Positions 10,234-21,106 of a DNA stretch of 64,000 nt are shown piece after piece (within the stretch, counting starts at the first letter, position 1; the number at the start of each line of letters is the position of its first letter). This DNA comes from Haematobia irritans. Lineage: Eukaryota; Arthropoda; Insecta; Diptera; Muscidae. The notes under the pieces were generated by a model, which was given only the letters and a program-made list of their open reading frames with translations, did not search any database and was not told where the DNA came from. The DNA lies in NCBI RefSeq assembly GCF_050003625.1, contig NC_134400.1, forward strand, positions 51,402,066 through 51,466,065, in the 5' to 3' direction. The position numbers and the translations under genes were made by a program.

Positions 10234-11897
10234 CATTTATATTTATACTATATTAATTTTTTTAAATGAAACATCGAAATGTGCGTTATTAAAGATTTAT
10301 AGTCAGTAACAGTGCTTGATATAAACGAAATTGAATGATTTTTGGATAAAATATTATTTTTTATTGCAAAAATAACAATCTTGTAATAAAAAACTGTTTT
10401 TGTACAAAACTTTAAAATTTGGAAGGAATTCAAAAACTAACAAAAGAAGAACGTGGAGTCGAGTATAAACATACATACATAATTTTATAATATAAACATA
10501 AATTTATTTAGGAGTGAACAGTTTTTTACTAGCATTTAACACCATCGCTCTAAAATTCCTTTTATTTTTCTTTAATAATTCATTTTAAAGAAAATAAACT
10601 TTTTAAATTGTTTTAGCTGTAAAAGTCGAACTTAATGCCCGCTTTTATATTTGATGGTGTCCGTCAACTCCTCGTGGACTACTTTTTAATAAAGAGAAAC
10701 TAAACTTTGTTTTTTTACATTTTACTGTGTAATTTTTCACTATTTCCTCCTTATTTCATTTTACCGTCCCAACTCTAAAAAGAGTATAGTGCCCTTTCGT
10801 TATTTTTATGAAGACCCCTGATTTCTTTTAACGAACCAAGAAAAAAATAATGCCAAAATGATAAACAAAACACATGTCCACACATACATAAAATGCTGCT
10901 CTCCAGGCGAAAACATATGCTGTTTGTTTTTCAAATGTCTATTCTCTTGGTTCAGAATGTATATTCTCTTTATTCAAATTAAATAATATTTAGACTTAAA
11001 CATATCAAATTTTTGGCCTTATCATAAAACAGTTTTCCGAAACAACATACAAGCGGTTTCACAGAAATTGTTCTCTTTTGACTCTTTTGCTGTGTTATAT
11101 TGATATCTTTCGTCAACTCTCCCGGTTTCCATCTCTATTTCTCTCTATACTCTCTCTGTCGCTTTGAATAAAATATCACAACATATGTATGTTTAGTTGA
11201 AATTTGTAAATTTATATATGTTTGTATTCACACATATGATTTTTATGAAACATTCATGCCCCAAACATAATATATTCTAACATATTAACATAGATGTCCC
11301 AAACATTTAGTGTTAGTTTAGGAAAATTACATGTTCGCACTTAAATATATTGTGGTTTAAAATCGTGCCCGAAACACATTTTGTTTATATCGGAACATAT
11401 GAAAAACATATTTTTCTAACAGTGTACGCAATCCATGGTGGAGGGTACATAAGCTTCGGCCTGGCCGAAGCATATTTACCTATTTTTAACATATTTGTTT
11501 CAAATAAAATAATAATAAAATGGTATAAATTATTTAAATTTTGTCGAAAAAAATTCTAAATTCATTCTAGAGAAATTGCGAAATTTTGAAAATATTTGAG
11601 GTCAAGGGTTTCAGATTGCATTAAAAATCATAAAAAATTAATTATTCGTCAAAATACCACAAAATTTTGTAATTCACATCCAAAACACTGAATTCGGATC
11701 ACATCTAAAGAAGTGATGCGCATTCAGTGCAGCGGCTGATGAAATGGTGGACATCCGTCCTATGACGAGCCCATATTAAATTCTTCACTTCTGTGCCAAT
11801 TTTGCAACACTTCCGGATCCAAAAAGAACATTTTCACTACTTTTTTGGCGACGCTTTTTTTGCTGGGTATGTGGTAGCATTGGCGAAAATTAAAACA

Positions 11898-13392
11898 AAA
11901 CAAGTAAGTAAAGTAGAAAGTCGGGTGGGGCCGACTATATCATACCCTACACCACCCTTACTGAATTAGTAATCATAAGCATTTGTGGGGTAACATTGAT
12001 ATAGGTCTGGGAGATAAACCGCAGTTGCATATTTAAGAAAATTAAGGGGTACATATTTATGGGTGCTTTGTCTCAATCTGACTATAGCTCATAGTCAGTG
12101 TTGCCAGGGAAAATATTCGGTTTACCCTGCAAGGACAAAAAAAAGTTCCCCACATTCCCATACATTCAAAAGCATTTTTCCCTACAAAATTTTTCGTTAA
12201 ATTTAAACAAATTTTACAAAAAAAAAATGGTTCTAAGTACTTTATTATCTTAAAACGTGAAAATGCAACGAATACAACCTAGAAAATAAATTTGTATTAC
12301 CACCACGACTACCACAGTTGGTAGAATTAAATCTCTAGAAAAATAAAATTTTGGAAAAAGTTTCTATAAACAAATTTTTGAGAAATAAAATGTTGAGAAA
12401 AAAATCTATAGAAATACAATTTGGAGAAAAAAGTCCATAGAAATAATATTTTGAAAAAAAATTTCTATAGAAATACAAGTTTGACAAAATTTTCTATAGA
12501 AATAAAATGTTGACAAAATTTTCTACAGGAATAAAGTTTTGACAAAAATGTTTTTGGCACGAGCGGTAAGTAAAGATCAAGCCTTGCCGGCTTCTAAGTT
12601 CCTCCTTAATACCACACAAGGTTACCTTGTGCACAATTTGAGTAAGATCAAATAAGAAATGAGGCCTCTATGGTCAAACATAAGGTTATTAGGGGCAAAA
12701 ATCGGGCGAGACATATATGGGAGCTATATCTACATCCGATTTCGATGAAATTTTGCACATACAGTTAGTGCTATAGAAGATTACATTTGGCTAACTTTGA
12801 CTACTATCGGTTGATAAATAAGGGTTTTATAGCCAAATTTAGAAAAATCGGTCGGTACATATATATGGGAGCTATATCTAAATCTGAACCGATTTCGATG
12901 ATTTTCTGCACATATAGTTAGTGTTATAGAAGATTTCATATAGCCAACCTTGAGTAAGATCGGTTGATAAACAAGGGTTTTGTGACCAAATTTGGGAAAA
13001 TCGGGCGATACATATATATGAGAACTATATCTAAATCTGAACCGATTTGGATGAAATTTTGCAGACTTAAAGGGCGATGAAAAAGATTACCTTTTGCCAA
13101 ATTTGGTGACGATCCGTTTGAAAAAAAAGCGCAACGTGGCCCCATTTGTCGAAATCGGGCGATACATATATATGGGAGCTATATCTAAATTTGATCCGAT
13201 TTCTTCCAAATTAAATATCGTTCGTCCTTGTGCCCAAAAACTTCCGTGTACCGAATTTCATCAAAATCGGTTAATTATTGCGACCGGAATCCTGTGAACA
13301 ACAAATACATGGTCAGACGGACGGACGGACACCAAACGCTAGATCGACTCAGGAGTTGATTCTGAGTCGATCGGTATATATTTTATGGAAAT
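11898..13392 (-). mobile_element. DINE family A' (minus), 5' truncated
   Basis: The 3' hairpin end lies at 11898-11960 (complement of CGACTTTCTACTTTACTTAC). An A'-specific region shared with 20210-20540 follows, then the minisatellite block, then 153-bp-type units (12700-13270) and the (GTCY)n and GAGTCGATCGGTATATA blocks near 13315-13380. The palindromic tip is lost at about 13392. Confidence 0.8.
12290..12570 (-). repeat. 29-bp minisatellite block with GGTTGCCAC-type ends
   Basis: Units of TTTCTATAGAAATA plus AAATTTTGACAAAA. It lies between an ACCACAGTTGGTAGAATT end and a GGCACGAGCGG end, the mirror of the block at 15690-16016 in the other A' DINE. The block was therefore present in their common ancestor. 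Confidence 0.75.
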
Positions 13393-13575
13393 CGCGATTT
13401 ATATCAATTCAGTAAATCGTAAACAAAATCACAAGTAGAGCACTGATTGTAATGATTTACAGCTCATTTTATTCGAAAAATATTTAAATAACTGTTTCAA
13501 GACAAAAACTGTGAATAAAACCAAAAGAAAAAAATTTTTTTTGTTAAAAATTAATTTTTTTAACTTAACCGATAT
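13393..13575. other. unassigned AT-rich spacer
   Basis: No gene and no recognisable repeat. It separates the truncated DINE from the next element. Confidence 0.3.
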
Positions 13576-14520
13576 CTCTACTTGGAAAAAGTGAAAAACT
13601 TGGAAGTAGTGCAAACTTGGATCATCTCCAATGAATTTTATATGGGCTTGTCATAGGACGGAAGTACTCCCTTTTTGGATCCTTTCCATTGCTTTAGAAG
13701 TTGTGCCCTGGAAGTTAATTTGAATGAATTTCTTCCATTAAAAAGCGAAAAATTTTTTTTTTTCAACCAATTTCACTTTTCTTCATCTATAAGTTTTATT
13801 ACACTATATTATTGTCCTATTATCTATTTTTTTACAATTTGAAAACCTTTTTCGCTCCGACCAGGGGTTGAACCTGGGTTTGTTGGCACCATAACAGAAC
13901 GCCTTAGCACACTCAGCCACAAACGCCATTGAACATAAAGCGTCGAAAGGTCAATTCAAATTTTTGTGGTATGATCGTAATACGACACCAAGGAATAACA
14001 TTCTAATTGCTTTTCGATATGTTCTTTATTAGTATGAACGAAAAAATAAGAAACGCAGGTTCAATTCTCAACAGCGGCAATTTTTTTATAAAATATTTGT
14101 AAAAAAATATTTTTTTATGTTATTCATTGTTTTTATTTTCGGCATATATTTTCGTATAAATATATTTTGTCCATTAAAAATCAACAAAAAAATTAAATAT
14201 TTTTATAATTTGCAAAACCTTCGCAAGAGAACTTCCATGGACGCGAAAGAGTCAAACGGCACAGGTTCAAATCCCATCGGAAATGAAAATAATTTTTATT
14301 ATTATTATTTTTTTATTTTTATTTATTTTCTATTTTTTATTAATTTTCTTTTTTTTTTTGTAAAATTTAAGTGTCCAAAATTTGCATTTAAAATAGCCTG
14401 AGTGCGTACTTTCTAATACTTGTCCACAAGAACTGCATCGGAAGTAGAAAAAAATCATTGGGGGATCCCAAGATGCGCCTTAGAAGAAATGTTTGTGGAC
14501 TTGTCCAATTCCAATATATG
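13576..14520. mobile_element. tRNA-like-bearing interspersed element, copy 1 (truncated)
   Basis: Collinear, in inverse orientation, with 48905-49598 plus 52268-52628. Shared landmarks are GTCATAGGACGGAAGTACTC, the Leu/Ser-like tRNA module (13853-13928), CACCAAGGAATAACATTCTA, a second box-B word (GCAGGTTCAATTCTC, about 14057), a third (CACAGGTTCAAATCCCATC, about 14260), and TTGTCCACAAGAACTGCATC. The terminal CCAGCAAAAA ends seen in copy 2 are missing. Non-coding. Confidence 0.65.
13853..13928 (-). other. tRNA-like module, class II (Leu/Ser-like)
   Basis: The complement contains GTGGCTGAGTGTGCTAAGGC, very like the D-arm and box A of tRNA-Leu/Ser, and CCAGGTTCAACCCCTGG, a perfect T-arm (CCAGG/CCTGG) with box B. 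The distance between them leaves room for a long variable arm. The acceptor stem is weak. The copy at 52268-52332 is cut in the D-arm by a transposon. Confidence 0.65.
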
Positions 14521-15689
14521 TACACAGAAAAAAATTTCCGTAGTTAAACTAACGCTAAATTCAACTTATTTTTATTGTAAAAAAAATATTTGTTAGTAGT
14601 TAAATTTTATTACTTTTTGCTAAATTTTCCACTGCCCAATGAAATTTTCGTTTTTATACCCTAAACCATATAGTGGTCAAGGTATAATAAGTTTGATCTG
14701 CCAAAAAATGTGCCTACCAGAAATATTGATTTTAGACCCCATAAAATATATACCGATCGACTCAGAATCACCTCCAGAGTCGATCTAGCGCCCTTCAGGT
14801 CTGCAATATTTCATCCAAATCGGTTCAGATTTAGATATAGCCTTTATTTATCAACCGATCTTACTCAAAGTTGGCTAAATGTAATCTTCTATAGCACTAA
14901 CTATATGTGCAAAAAATCATCGAAATTGGTTCAGATTTAGCTATAGCTCCCATATATATGTATACCTCGATTTTCCCAAATTTGGCCATAGAACCCTTAT
15001 TTATTAACTGATCTTACTCAAAGTTGGCTAGATCCAGTCCTCTATAGTACTAACTATATGTGCAAAATTTCATCGAAATCGGTTCAGATTTAGATATAGC
15101 TCCCATATATGTATCGCCCGATTTGGAAAAATTCGCCCTTATAACCTTATGTTTGACCATACAGGCCTCATTTCTTAACTGATCTTATCCAAATCTTGCA
15201 CAAGGTAACCTTTTGTGTTATTAATCAAACCCACAAAATATTATGCAAATTGGTTCAGATTTAGATATAGCTTCTATATATATGCATCGCTCGATTTTCC
15301 CAAATTTGGCCATAGTACTCTTATTTATTAACCAAAGTTACTCAATTTTCAAATTTTGATGTACTAGCCGATCGTATTTATACGTACTTTTAGCTTTTTC
15401 ATTTTCTTTCACAATAATTGAGCGATTTTCTCTTTTCTAACAATGGGCTCAATATTAGTGGCCCGTAGGTGCAATATCAACTACAGCCAGTGTTGCTAGA
15501 AGCAGGAGACATTCCCTATATGTAGGTTTTTTCTAATATTTAGCATCTTGTAGGGACGTAGGACCACAATGTAGGGACATTTAGTAATAATTTTTACATT
15601 TTGGTGGTTCTAGAGGAGGAAATTAAAAGCCGGCAAGGCTTGATCTTTAACAATGTGTGGTAACAACAGTTACCACTCGTGCCAAAAAA

Positions 15690-16016
15690 AAAATCTAACA
15701 AAATTTTAAGGTTACCACAAATTACAACAAATCTACCAAACAAATATTTCTATAGAAATTTTTGTCAAAACTTTATTCTATAGAAAATTTTGTCAACATT
15801 TTATTTCTATAGAAAATTTTGTCAAAATTGTATCTCTATAGAAATTTTTTCAAAATATTATTTCTATAAAAATTTTTTTCAAAATTTTATTTCTGTAGAA
15901 AAATTTCTCAAAAAAATTAGTTTATAGAAACTTTTTCCAAAATATTATTTCTATAGAGATTTAACAAAAAAAAATAAAATTTTTGGTAGAATTCTACCAA
16001 CTGTGGCAACCGTGGT
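15690..16016 (+). repeat. 29-bp minisatellite block with GGTTGCCAC-type ends
   Basis: Starts at GTTACCACTCGTGCC and ends at AATTCTACCAACTGTGGCAA, giving an imperfect inverted GTTRCCAC repeat at the borders. About nine ~29-bp units with the central TTTCTATAGAAA palindrome. Confidence 0.75.
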
Positions 16017-18059
16017 GGTAATACAAATTTATTTTGTATGATATAAAGGGTGATACGGCCAAAATTTGGTCAATATAAACTTGACGTATTTCTTTCAATT
16101 TTGCATTTAAAAAACCTGAACACCCCTCATTTTGAAGGTGTATTTGTGTAGAATGTTGCTCCTATTTTCACTCTTCAGTTGTCAAAATGCCGTCCAAACA
16201 ATAAGAGCAGCGTATCAAAATTTTGCTCGTGCATCGCGAAAATCCGAGCTACTCGCACTCAGAGCTGGCAAAATCGCTAAAAGTTGTCAAATCAACCGTT
16301 ACAAAAGTAATTAAAGTGTTTGGGGAACGTTTGTCGACAGCCAGGAAGTCTGGATCGGGGGGAAATCGAAAACCGGAAGCCGCTGAGACGACAGTAGTTT
16401 CAAGCGAAACCCTAACCTCTCTCTTCGAGATGCCGCAAATAAGCTGGGTGTATCGTCTACAACCGTGCATCGAGCCAAAAAACGAGCCGGACTATCGACT
16501 TACAAGAAGGTAGTGACTCCAAATCGCGATGATAAACAAAATACGACGGCCAAAGCGCGATCCCGGAGGCTGTACACGACGATGCTGACGAAGTTTGACT
16601 GCGTGGTAATGGACGACGAAACCTACGTCAAAGCCGACTACCAGCAGCTTCCGGGACAGGAGTTTTATACGGCAAAAGGAAGGGGAAAGGTAGCAGATAT
16701 TTTCAAGCACATGAAACTGTCAAAGTTCGCAAAGAAATATCTGGTTTGACAAGCCATCTGTACCTGTGCCTTGAAAAGCAGCATTTTCATAGATTTCGGG
16801 ACTGTCAACCAAGAAATGTACGTGAAAGAGTGTTTGAATAAACGTCTGCTGCCTTTCCTGAAGAAACACGGTTGTTCTGTACTGTTTTGGCCGGATTTGG
16901 CATCTTGCCATTACGGTAAAAAGGCCATGGAGTGGTACGCCGCCAAGGACAAGAGTGGTTCCCAAGGACAAGAACCCTCCCAACACGCCAGAGCTTCGCC
17001 CAATTGAGAAATACTGCACAGAAAAAAAGTGTCTCGTAAATTTAAGAAAATGTTTACATTAATTTATTACAAGAATTTTCCAGAATTTTAGTTCATTTTT
17101 CGCATCTTCAACGAAAATTAACTACTCGGAAGGAAATTTTACAAATTCTAAGTAGCAATCGTTTAGTTCATGGCCTACAAAATACGATGGAAATTTCCTT
17201 AAAAAATTTCTTAACTGGTAGTTAAAAATTCGTTTGTCATGCTATAAAACTACTTGTGAAATGTAAAGTATTTTCTAAATAATAAGTGCAATTTACTATA
17301 AGATTTTTTTGTATGAGAAAATATTTTTTTACGAAAAATGAACTTGAAAGTGGATAGCAATTTCTTACTGACAATTCCTATAGTTAATAATTGTTGGTAG
17401 AAAATTACCCAATGAAATATTTTTAGTTCACATGTAATTAAATTTATAGACATTTTCGTCAAAAATGGTAGATAACATTTCTTGAAAATTTTGCAAATTT
17501 TAAGTTAAACGTTTCATTGTTCGTAAACTGGTGTGCCTTTACGAATATTATTCTTAGAGTAAATTGTCAGCAGATGCGATGAACTAATGCATAGTACAGA
17601 CATCTTTATCGGCATAGTGGAATGTGATTAATGTAAAGATGATGTTACTTGAGTTTTGTTGTGTATACATGAGCGTGGGGTTGTTTGTTATTTTTGTGCA
17701 TTTAGTGGTTTGTGTGTGTGCGTGTGTGTTTGTTATTCGCGGATGGTTTATTTGGCTGGATGAGGTGTTGTTTTCAATAAAGGCACATGTTTTTTTGTTG
17801 TTGTAGGAATGTTTTGGCTTTGCTTGGTTTTGTTTGGCATGCTTCAGTTGTATAGTTGGCGTTGGCGTGGGCTGTTGCATCTTTTAAGTAGTTATGCAAC
17901 AAGGGAGTATAAAGGCATGGAATATTTTGGATTTTTGAGACATATATTGGTGTTTGTTTATTAAACCTTTTAAATGAGAGTTATTAATATTTTATCGGTA
18001 GTTTAGAAAAAAGTTATAACGAATATTTAGGAAAATATGTTGAAATTGAAAGTGTATTG

Positions 18060-19240
18060 AATTTTTTATTATTCTATGTAAAAAATTAATATTCAATTCC
18101 AGATGAATTTGGAAAATTGTTGTTATATCTCAGCGTATAGTTTATTCATAAATTGGTAAGTATTTTTTTAAAATGACTTTCTTTTAAAAAGAATATTTTT
18201 TATGTATATTATTATATGTTAATTAATTTTTTTGGAAACCAGTTTAATGTTTTTCTTTGTTGTAAAAACAATATTTAATTTCAGAGCAACTCCAGATGGA
18301 TTCGAACAAATAAAAAATAGAGAATTGGTAAGTTTTCTTTTAAAAATTGACTTTATTTTAACTAGAATATTTACGTTTTTGTGACCTTTTTATCATCAAA
18401 ATTACAGGTTTTTAATGCCTTATTTTAGTATGTCTTTAATCAAATTTTTTGGAAACCAATGTAATATTTTTAATGTAAAAACAAATATTTAATTTCAGAA
18501 TAACCCCTTAAACATTTGGACAAATTTTTAGTACTCCTTTGCCTGTAATTTAATAGTGAATTGGTAAGGATTCTTTAACTTTCTTTTAGCCCTGGACAGT
18601 CATCCTTATTTTTTGTACATTAACGTCAGCCTTCGTCATTTTGACTACGGCTCATTTCAAGACGCTAAAATTTTCATCGTGAGCGAAAAAGTGAACCAAA
18701 CTTGAGTTTATTTTCTTACTCCATTTGGTTTTAAGTAATATAAAGCAAAAATTCATAAAACGGTCGAATTAGTATAACTTAAATTCACCATTTCCCAATA
18801 GACTAAAATGCATTTTAAATCGAAAATGAAATTACGTGTCGTCATTTTGACGAATGATGACTGTCTAGGGTTATAAAGAATATTTGGTTTTTAATGCATA
18901 TTATTATTTTTTTCATTAGATTTTTTGAAAACTTATTTAATAATTTTATTTAATATTTAATTTCAGAGTAACCCAAATAAATTTGGACAACTTTTTATAT
19001 TTCCCCTCAGCGTACAATTTAATAGAGAATTGGTAAGTTTTATATTCAAACTTTGGCTTTCTTTCAACTAGAATATTTATTTTATTATATCCTTCACATC
19101 GATAACAACACATTTTTATGAGTTTATTTAGAATACTTCATTATTTCTCTAATTGTTTCAGGTACAAATTTTATGAGATACGTTTTCCAAAGAAAAGTTG
19201 AATTCTTTACACCATTTGATAAAATGCCCCAAATATGGTA
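18060..19240 (+). repeat. tandem array of exon-like units with splice signals
   Basis: Units repeat the order polypyrimidine, TTTAATTTCAG, a short segment, TTG, GTAAG. Segments: 18103-18155, 18285-18327, 18499-18563 and 18967-19032 (53, 43, 65 and 66 nt). They align as variants of AGTAACCCAAATAAATTTGG...CAGCGTACAATTTAATAGAG AATTG. The 66-nt unit is open in two frames, one reading SNPNKFGQLFIFPLSVQFNR; the others have stops or indels. The introns between them are also similar (ACTAGAATATTT, GGAAACCA). A fifth, unrelated-looking segment (19162-19237) has TTGTTTCAG before it and GGTAAGTT after it. Captured host exons, duplicated and now decaying, is my reading; a chance tandem repeat is the alternative. 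Confidence 0.55.
18590..18870. mobile_element. piggyBac-like MITE (281 bp)
   Basis: Terminal repeats are CCCTGGACAGTCATC and, on the other strand, CCCTAGACAGTCATC. The flanks TTAG and TTAT look like a decayed TTAA duplication; a sister unit of the array has TTTTAA at this spot. CCCTAG ends with TTAA targets are typical of piggyBac. Inner ATTTTGACT...GTCATTTTGAC words form a further imperfect inverted repeat. Confidence 0.65.
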
Positions 19241-21106
19241 AGTTACAAGCTAAAATGAAGAATTAAAAATTATATTTCATTACATGGTGTTAATTTTTAA
19301 CAATGTTCATTTTTGTTTCCATTTTTTCCAGCAAGATATGTGAAAAAAAAAACTACCTACGATGAATAAAAAAAGGATAAGTCAAAATGTCCAAACAGCG
19401 GGTTCAAATGAACTACTCTCTGTTCCAGGTGGTCATAATTTTTATTCACAAAAAATATTGTATTAAGAACTTTCATCATAAGTTTTTATAATAAAGTACT
19501 TTTGCTTAAAGAAAGTTTAATTTTAATGTATGAAAATTTTCATAATAGTAAAACAGTTTGTTGTTCCTTTAATTATTTAATTTCTCTGTACTGTGGAATG
19601 ATTGATTTAAAAATAGTTTAGTCGTCGACATTTTAAAGAGACTGTTAACCAATTTTTATTATCGGGTTTCCCACAAAATAAGCAAGTAAACCAAAATAAT
19701 ACTGACTTTTTAACTTGGTAGGGGTATATAAATCTTATGGTGTTGTAAAAATGAACTAAAATACAATGTTATAGATGAACTAAAATTTAAGAGAATTATA
19801 AACTAGACAAGTTGAAAAAAATCTTAAGGGCTAAATCATGGTCAATATTACTACAGTTTAGTTTATTTTGCAATGGAAAAGGGTTCACTGTTTTTTCAGT
19901 GTGGACTATTGTCAAGCGGAACCTAAAGAAGACCAAAAAAAACTGCTAAGGACGAGCAGCAGTTCAAGGCAAACTGGCTTTCTGCGGCGAAGAAGGTGGA
20001 CAAGGTGGCTGTACAAAATCTGATGGCAGGTGTCAAGCGTGAGGCACGGAAATTCGGATTTGGAAAAGCGAAAGCCTAACTGAATATTTTTCCTGAATTT
20101 TATACTAATTGAACTTTGAAAAGAAATTTAATTTGATTTTTTTAAATAAACGATTTCACCGATTTACACGCGTTTTCCCTTAACCAAATTTTGACCGTAT
20201 CACCCTTTATACGTTCCATTTTCATGTTTTAAGATAATAAAGTATTTAGAACCATTTTGTTTTGTAAAATTTGTTTAAATTTAACGAAAAATATACTAGG
20301 GAAAATTGTTTGGGATTGTATGGGAAAGTAGGGAACTTTTTTTGTCCTTGTAGGGTAAACCGAACATTTTCCCTGGCAACACTGACTATGAGCTATAGTC
20401 ACATTGATACAAAGCACCCATAAACATGTACCCCTTACTTTTGTTAAATATGCAACTGCGGTTTATCTGCCATACCTATATCAATGTTACCCCACAAATG
20501 CTTATGTTTACTAATTCAGTAAGGGTGGTTTAGGGTATGATATAGTCGGCCCCGCCCGACTTTCTACTTTACTTACTTGTTTTAAGTATGTCTCAAATAT
20601 GTTTTGAATTAAACGTGAGTATAAAGTTCGATGACCGTACACTTAAGTTCAATATGAACTAAAGCAAATGAAAATTTTCGTACGATTCCCAAAAATAGTA
20701 AGAATGAACTATTGTATGGTTAAAATGGTCGTGAGTTGGCGCCAATGATTTTCTTCTTAACTTTTAGTTAATATTTTCTTCTATTAGAGGGTGTAAGTTC
20801 GTGAACTTTTGTTAAAAAGTATAACCGGGCATTAAAATTCCTGCTTTGGGGAAGTCTCAAAATGTGTAGCAAAATTTAGTTCAATTTTCGTACGAGTTAG
20901 TTTATTCTTCCTATAAAACAGTTTACTTTTTTTTTCGGTGTAGCGGAAGTGCCTTAATTTAGAACATAACGGTATATCTCGAAAAGTCAAGCTGATAGAA
21001 AAAAATCAAGTGCGGATTTGGATTCAGCGACCTCAAATTACTAAAAATTTGCTATAAATTTCAAATCAACACAAAAAAAGTTCAAATTTTTTCCCCTCTG
21101 CAATAG

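Larger units (their letters stand above)
9621..11424. mobile_element. 1.8-kb TA-duplicating TIR element with two tRNA-like modules
   Basis: TA at 9619-9620 and 11425-11426. Ends are CACCCTCAAAAAAAATCGC and, on the other strand, CACTGTTAGAAAAATATG. Subterminal ACATATGTT words recur at both ends. The middle holds two tRNA-like sequences (9931-10003 and 10117-10190), a poly-T tract and about 1.2 kb of unrecognised sequence with CTCTCTATACTCTCTCTG near 11145. A second copy, inverted, is at 49599-52267 and carries a DD41D mariner; this copy shows the empty target site for it near 10480-10505. No transposase ORF. Confidence 0.8.
7663..11486 (+). mobile_element. DINE family B, full-length, with nested insertions
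   Basis: The head TATACCCTCCACCATAGGAT is followed by TTTGTAACACATCG, GAGTCGATCTAAG, GTCCGTCCGTCTG, nine or so 153-bp units, a minisatellite block and a 3' module (CCATCGGCAAGCG, CAATCCATGGTGGAGGGTA). It closes with the hairpin TTCGGCCTGGCCGAA. A TA-duplicating element (9621-11424) sits in the 3' module between CTA and CGCAATCC. Non-coding. Confidence 0.85.
7500..11867. mobile_element. CCCAGCAAAAAA-ended TIR element, split by a DINE
   Basis: Ends are CCCAGCAAAAAATTTG and, on the other strand, CCCAGCAAAAAAAGCG, with TA at 7498-7499 and 11868-11869. Only 7500-7662 and 11487-11867 belong to it (about 544 bp); the rest is a DINE inserted into it. The right half (ACTGAATTCGGATCAC...TTTTTTGGCGACGC) matches segments inside the two hAT-like elements near 5.0 and 43.7 kb. 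Non-coding. Confidence 0.7.
17017..19901. mobile_element. 2.9-kb TIR element inside the mariner (TG duplication)
   Basis: Ends are CACAGAAAAAAAGTGTCTC and, on the other strand, CACTGAAAAAACAGTGAACC. TG flanks both sides (17015-17016 and 19902-19903), within the codon for Trp of the EKYW motif. TG replaces the TA seen at most relatives. The interior has no transposase, but 18060-19240 contains a series of exon-like units with splice signals, and a piggyBac-like MITE sits at 18590-18870. About 17.0-18.0 kb is AT-rich with a GTGTGTGTGCGTGTGTG stretch near 17712. Confidence 0.75.
16187..20079 (+). pseudogene. DD37E (ITmD37E-type) transposase pseudogene, interrupted
   Basis: DDE transposase of the Tc1/mariner superfamily. 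ATG 16187 is followed at codon 6 by a stop, then an HTH region (HRENPSYSHSELAKSLKVVK) and, after a frame change near 16415, a second HTH-like part (LGVSSTTVHRAKKRAG). The first Asp is in MDDETYVKADY (about 16610). A TGG-to-TGA change follows at about 16746, then the second Asp in FWPDLASCHYGKK and the acidic third residue in the IEKYW block just before the insertion. A short deletion near 16950 shifts the frame; with it the spacing is one codon short of the 37 I know for this family. After 19902 the frame resumes as IVKRNLKKTKK and, after another shift, ends in KREARKFGFGKAKA and TAA 20077-20079. At least five lesions: inactive. Confidence 0.85.
16046..20207 (+). mobile_element. Tc1/mariner-superfamily element, DD37E type, split
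   Basis: Terminal repeats are AAGGGTGATACGGCCAAAAT and its near-complement ATTTTGACCGTATCACCCTT, flanked by TA at 16044-16045 and 20208-20209. Without the 2885-bp insertion at 17017-19901 it is about 1.28 kb, the usual size for a complete Tc1/mariner element. It encodes one dead transposase. Confidence 0.85.
15488..20384. mobile_element. CAGTGTTGCC-ended element (hAT-like ends), split
   Basis: Ends are CAGTGTTGCTAGAAGCAGG and, on the other strand, CAGTGTTGCCAGGGAAAAT. The same left end appears in the other A' copy at 12096. Flanking 8-mers (ACTACAGC and ACTATGAG) match only partly, so the duplication has decayed or the borders are wrong. It contains the minisatellite block and the DD37E mariner. 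Confidence 0.45.
14655..20582 (+). mobile_element. DINE family A', full-length, heavily nested
   Basis: The head TATACCCTAAACCATATAGT and CCGATCGACTCAGAATC lead into ~153-bp units (14815-15350, core GATATAGCTCCCATATATA). An A'-specific 3' region is interrupted from 15488 to 20384. The 3' end is GGGTATGATATAGTCGGC, a hairpin, then TTACTTGTTTT. Confidence 0.85.
14523..20940. mobile_element. TA-duplicating TIR element, split by a DINE nest
   Basis: TA at 14521-14522 and 20941-20942. Left end is CACAGAAAAAAATTTCCG; right end, complement, is CACCGAAAAAAAAAGTAAAC. Only 14523-14654 and 20583-20940 belong to it (about 490 bp). The 5.9 kb between is an A' DINE and everything nested in it. Non-coding. 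Confidence 0.65.

Noticed and set aside
17584..17880. 98-residue minus-strand ORF rich in Thr/Gln/Asn
   Set aside because: Low-complexity translation of GT-rich sequence with no homologous-looking motif; both strands are open.
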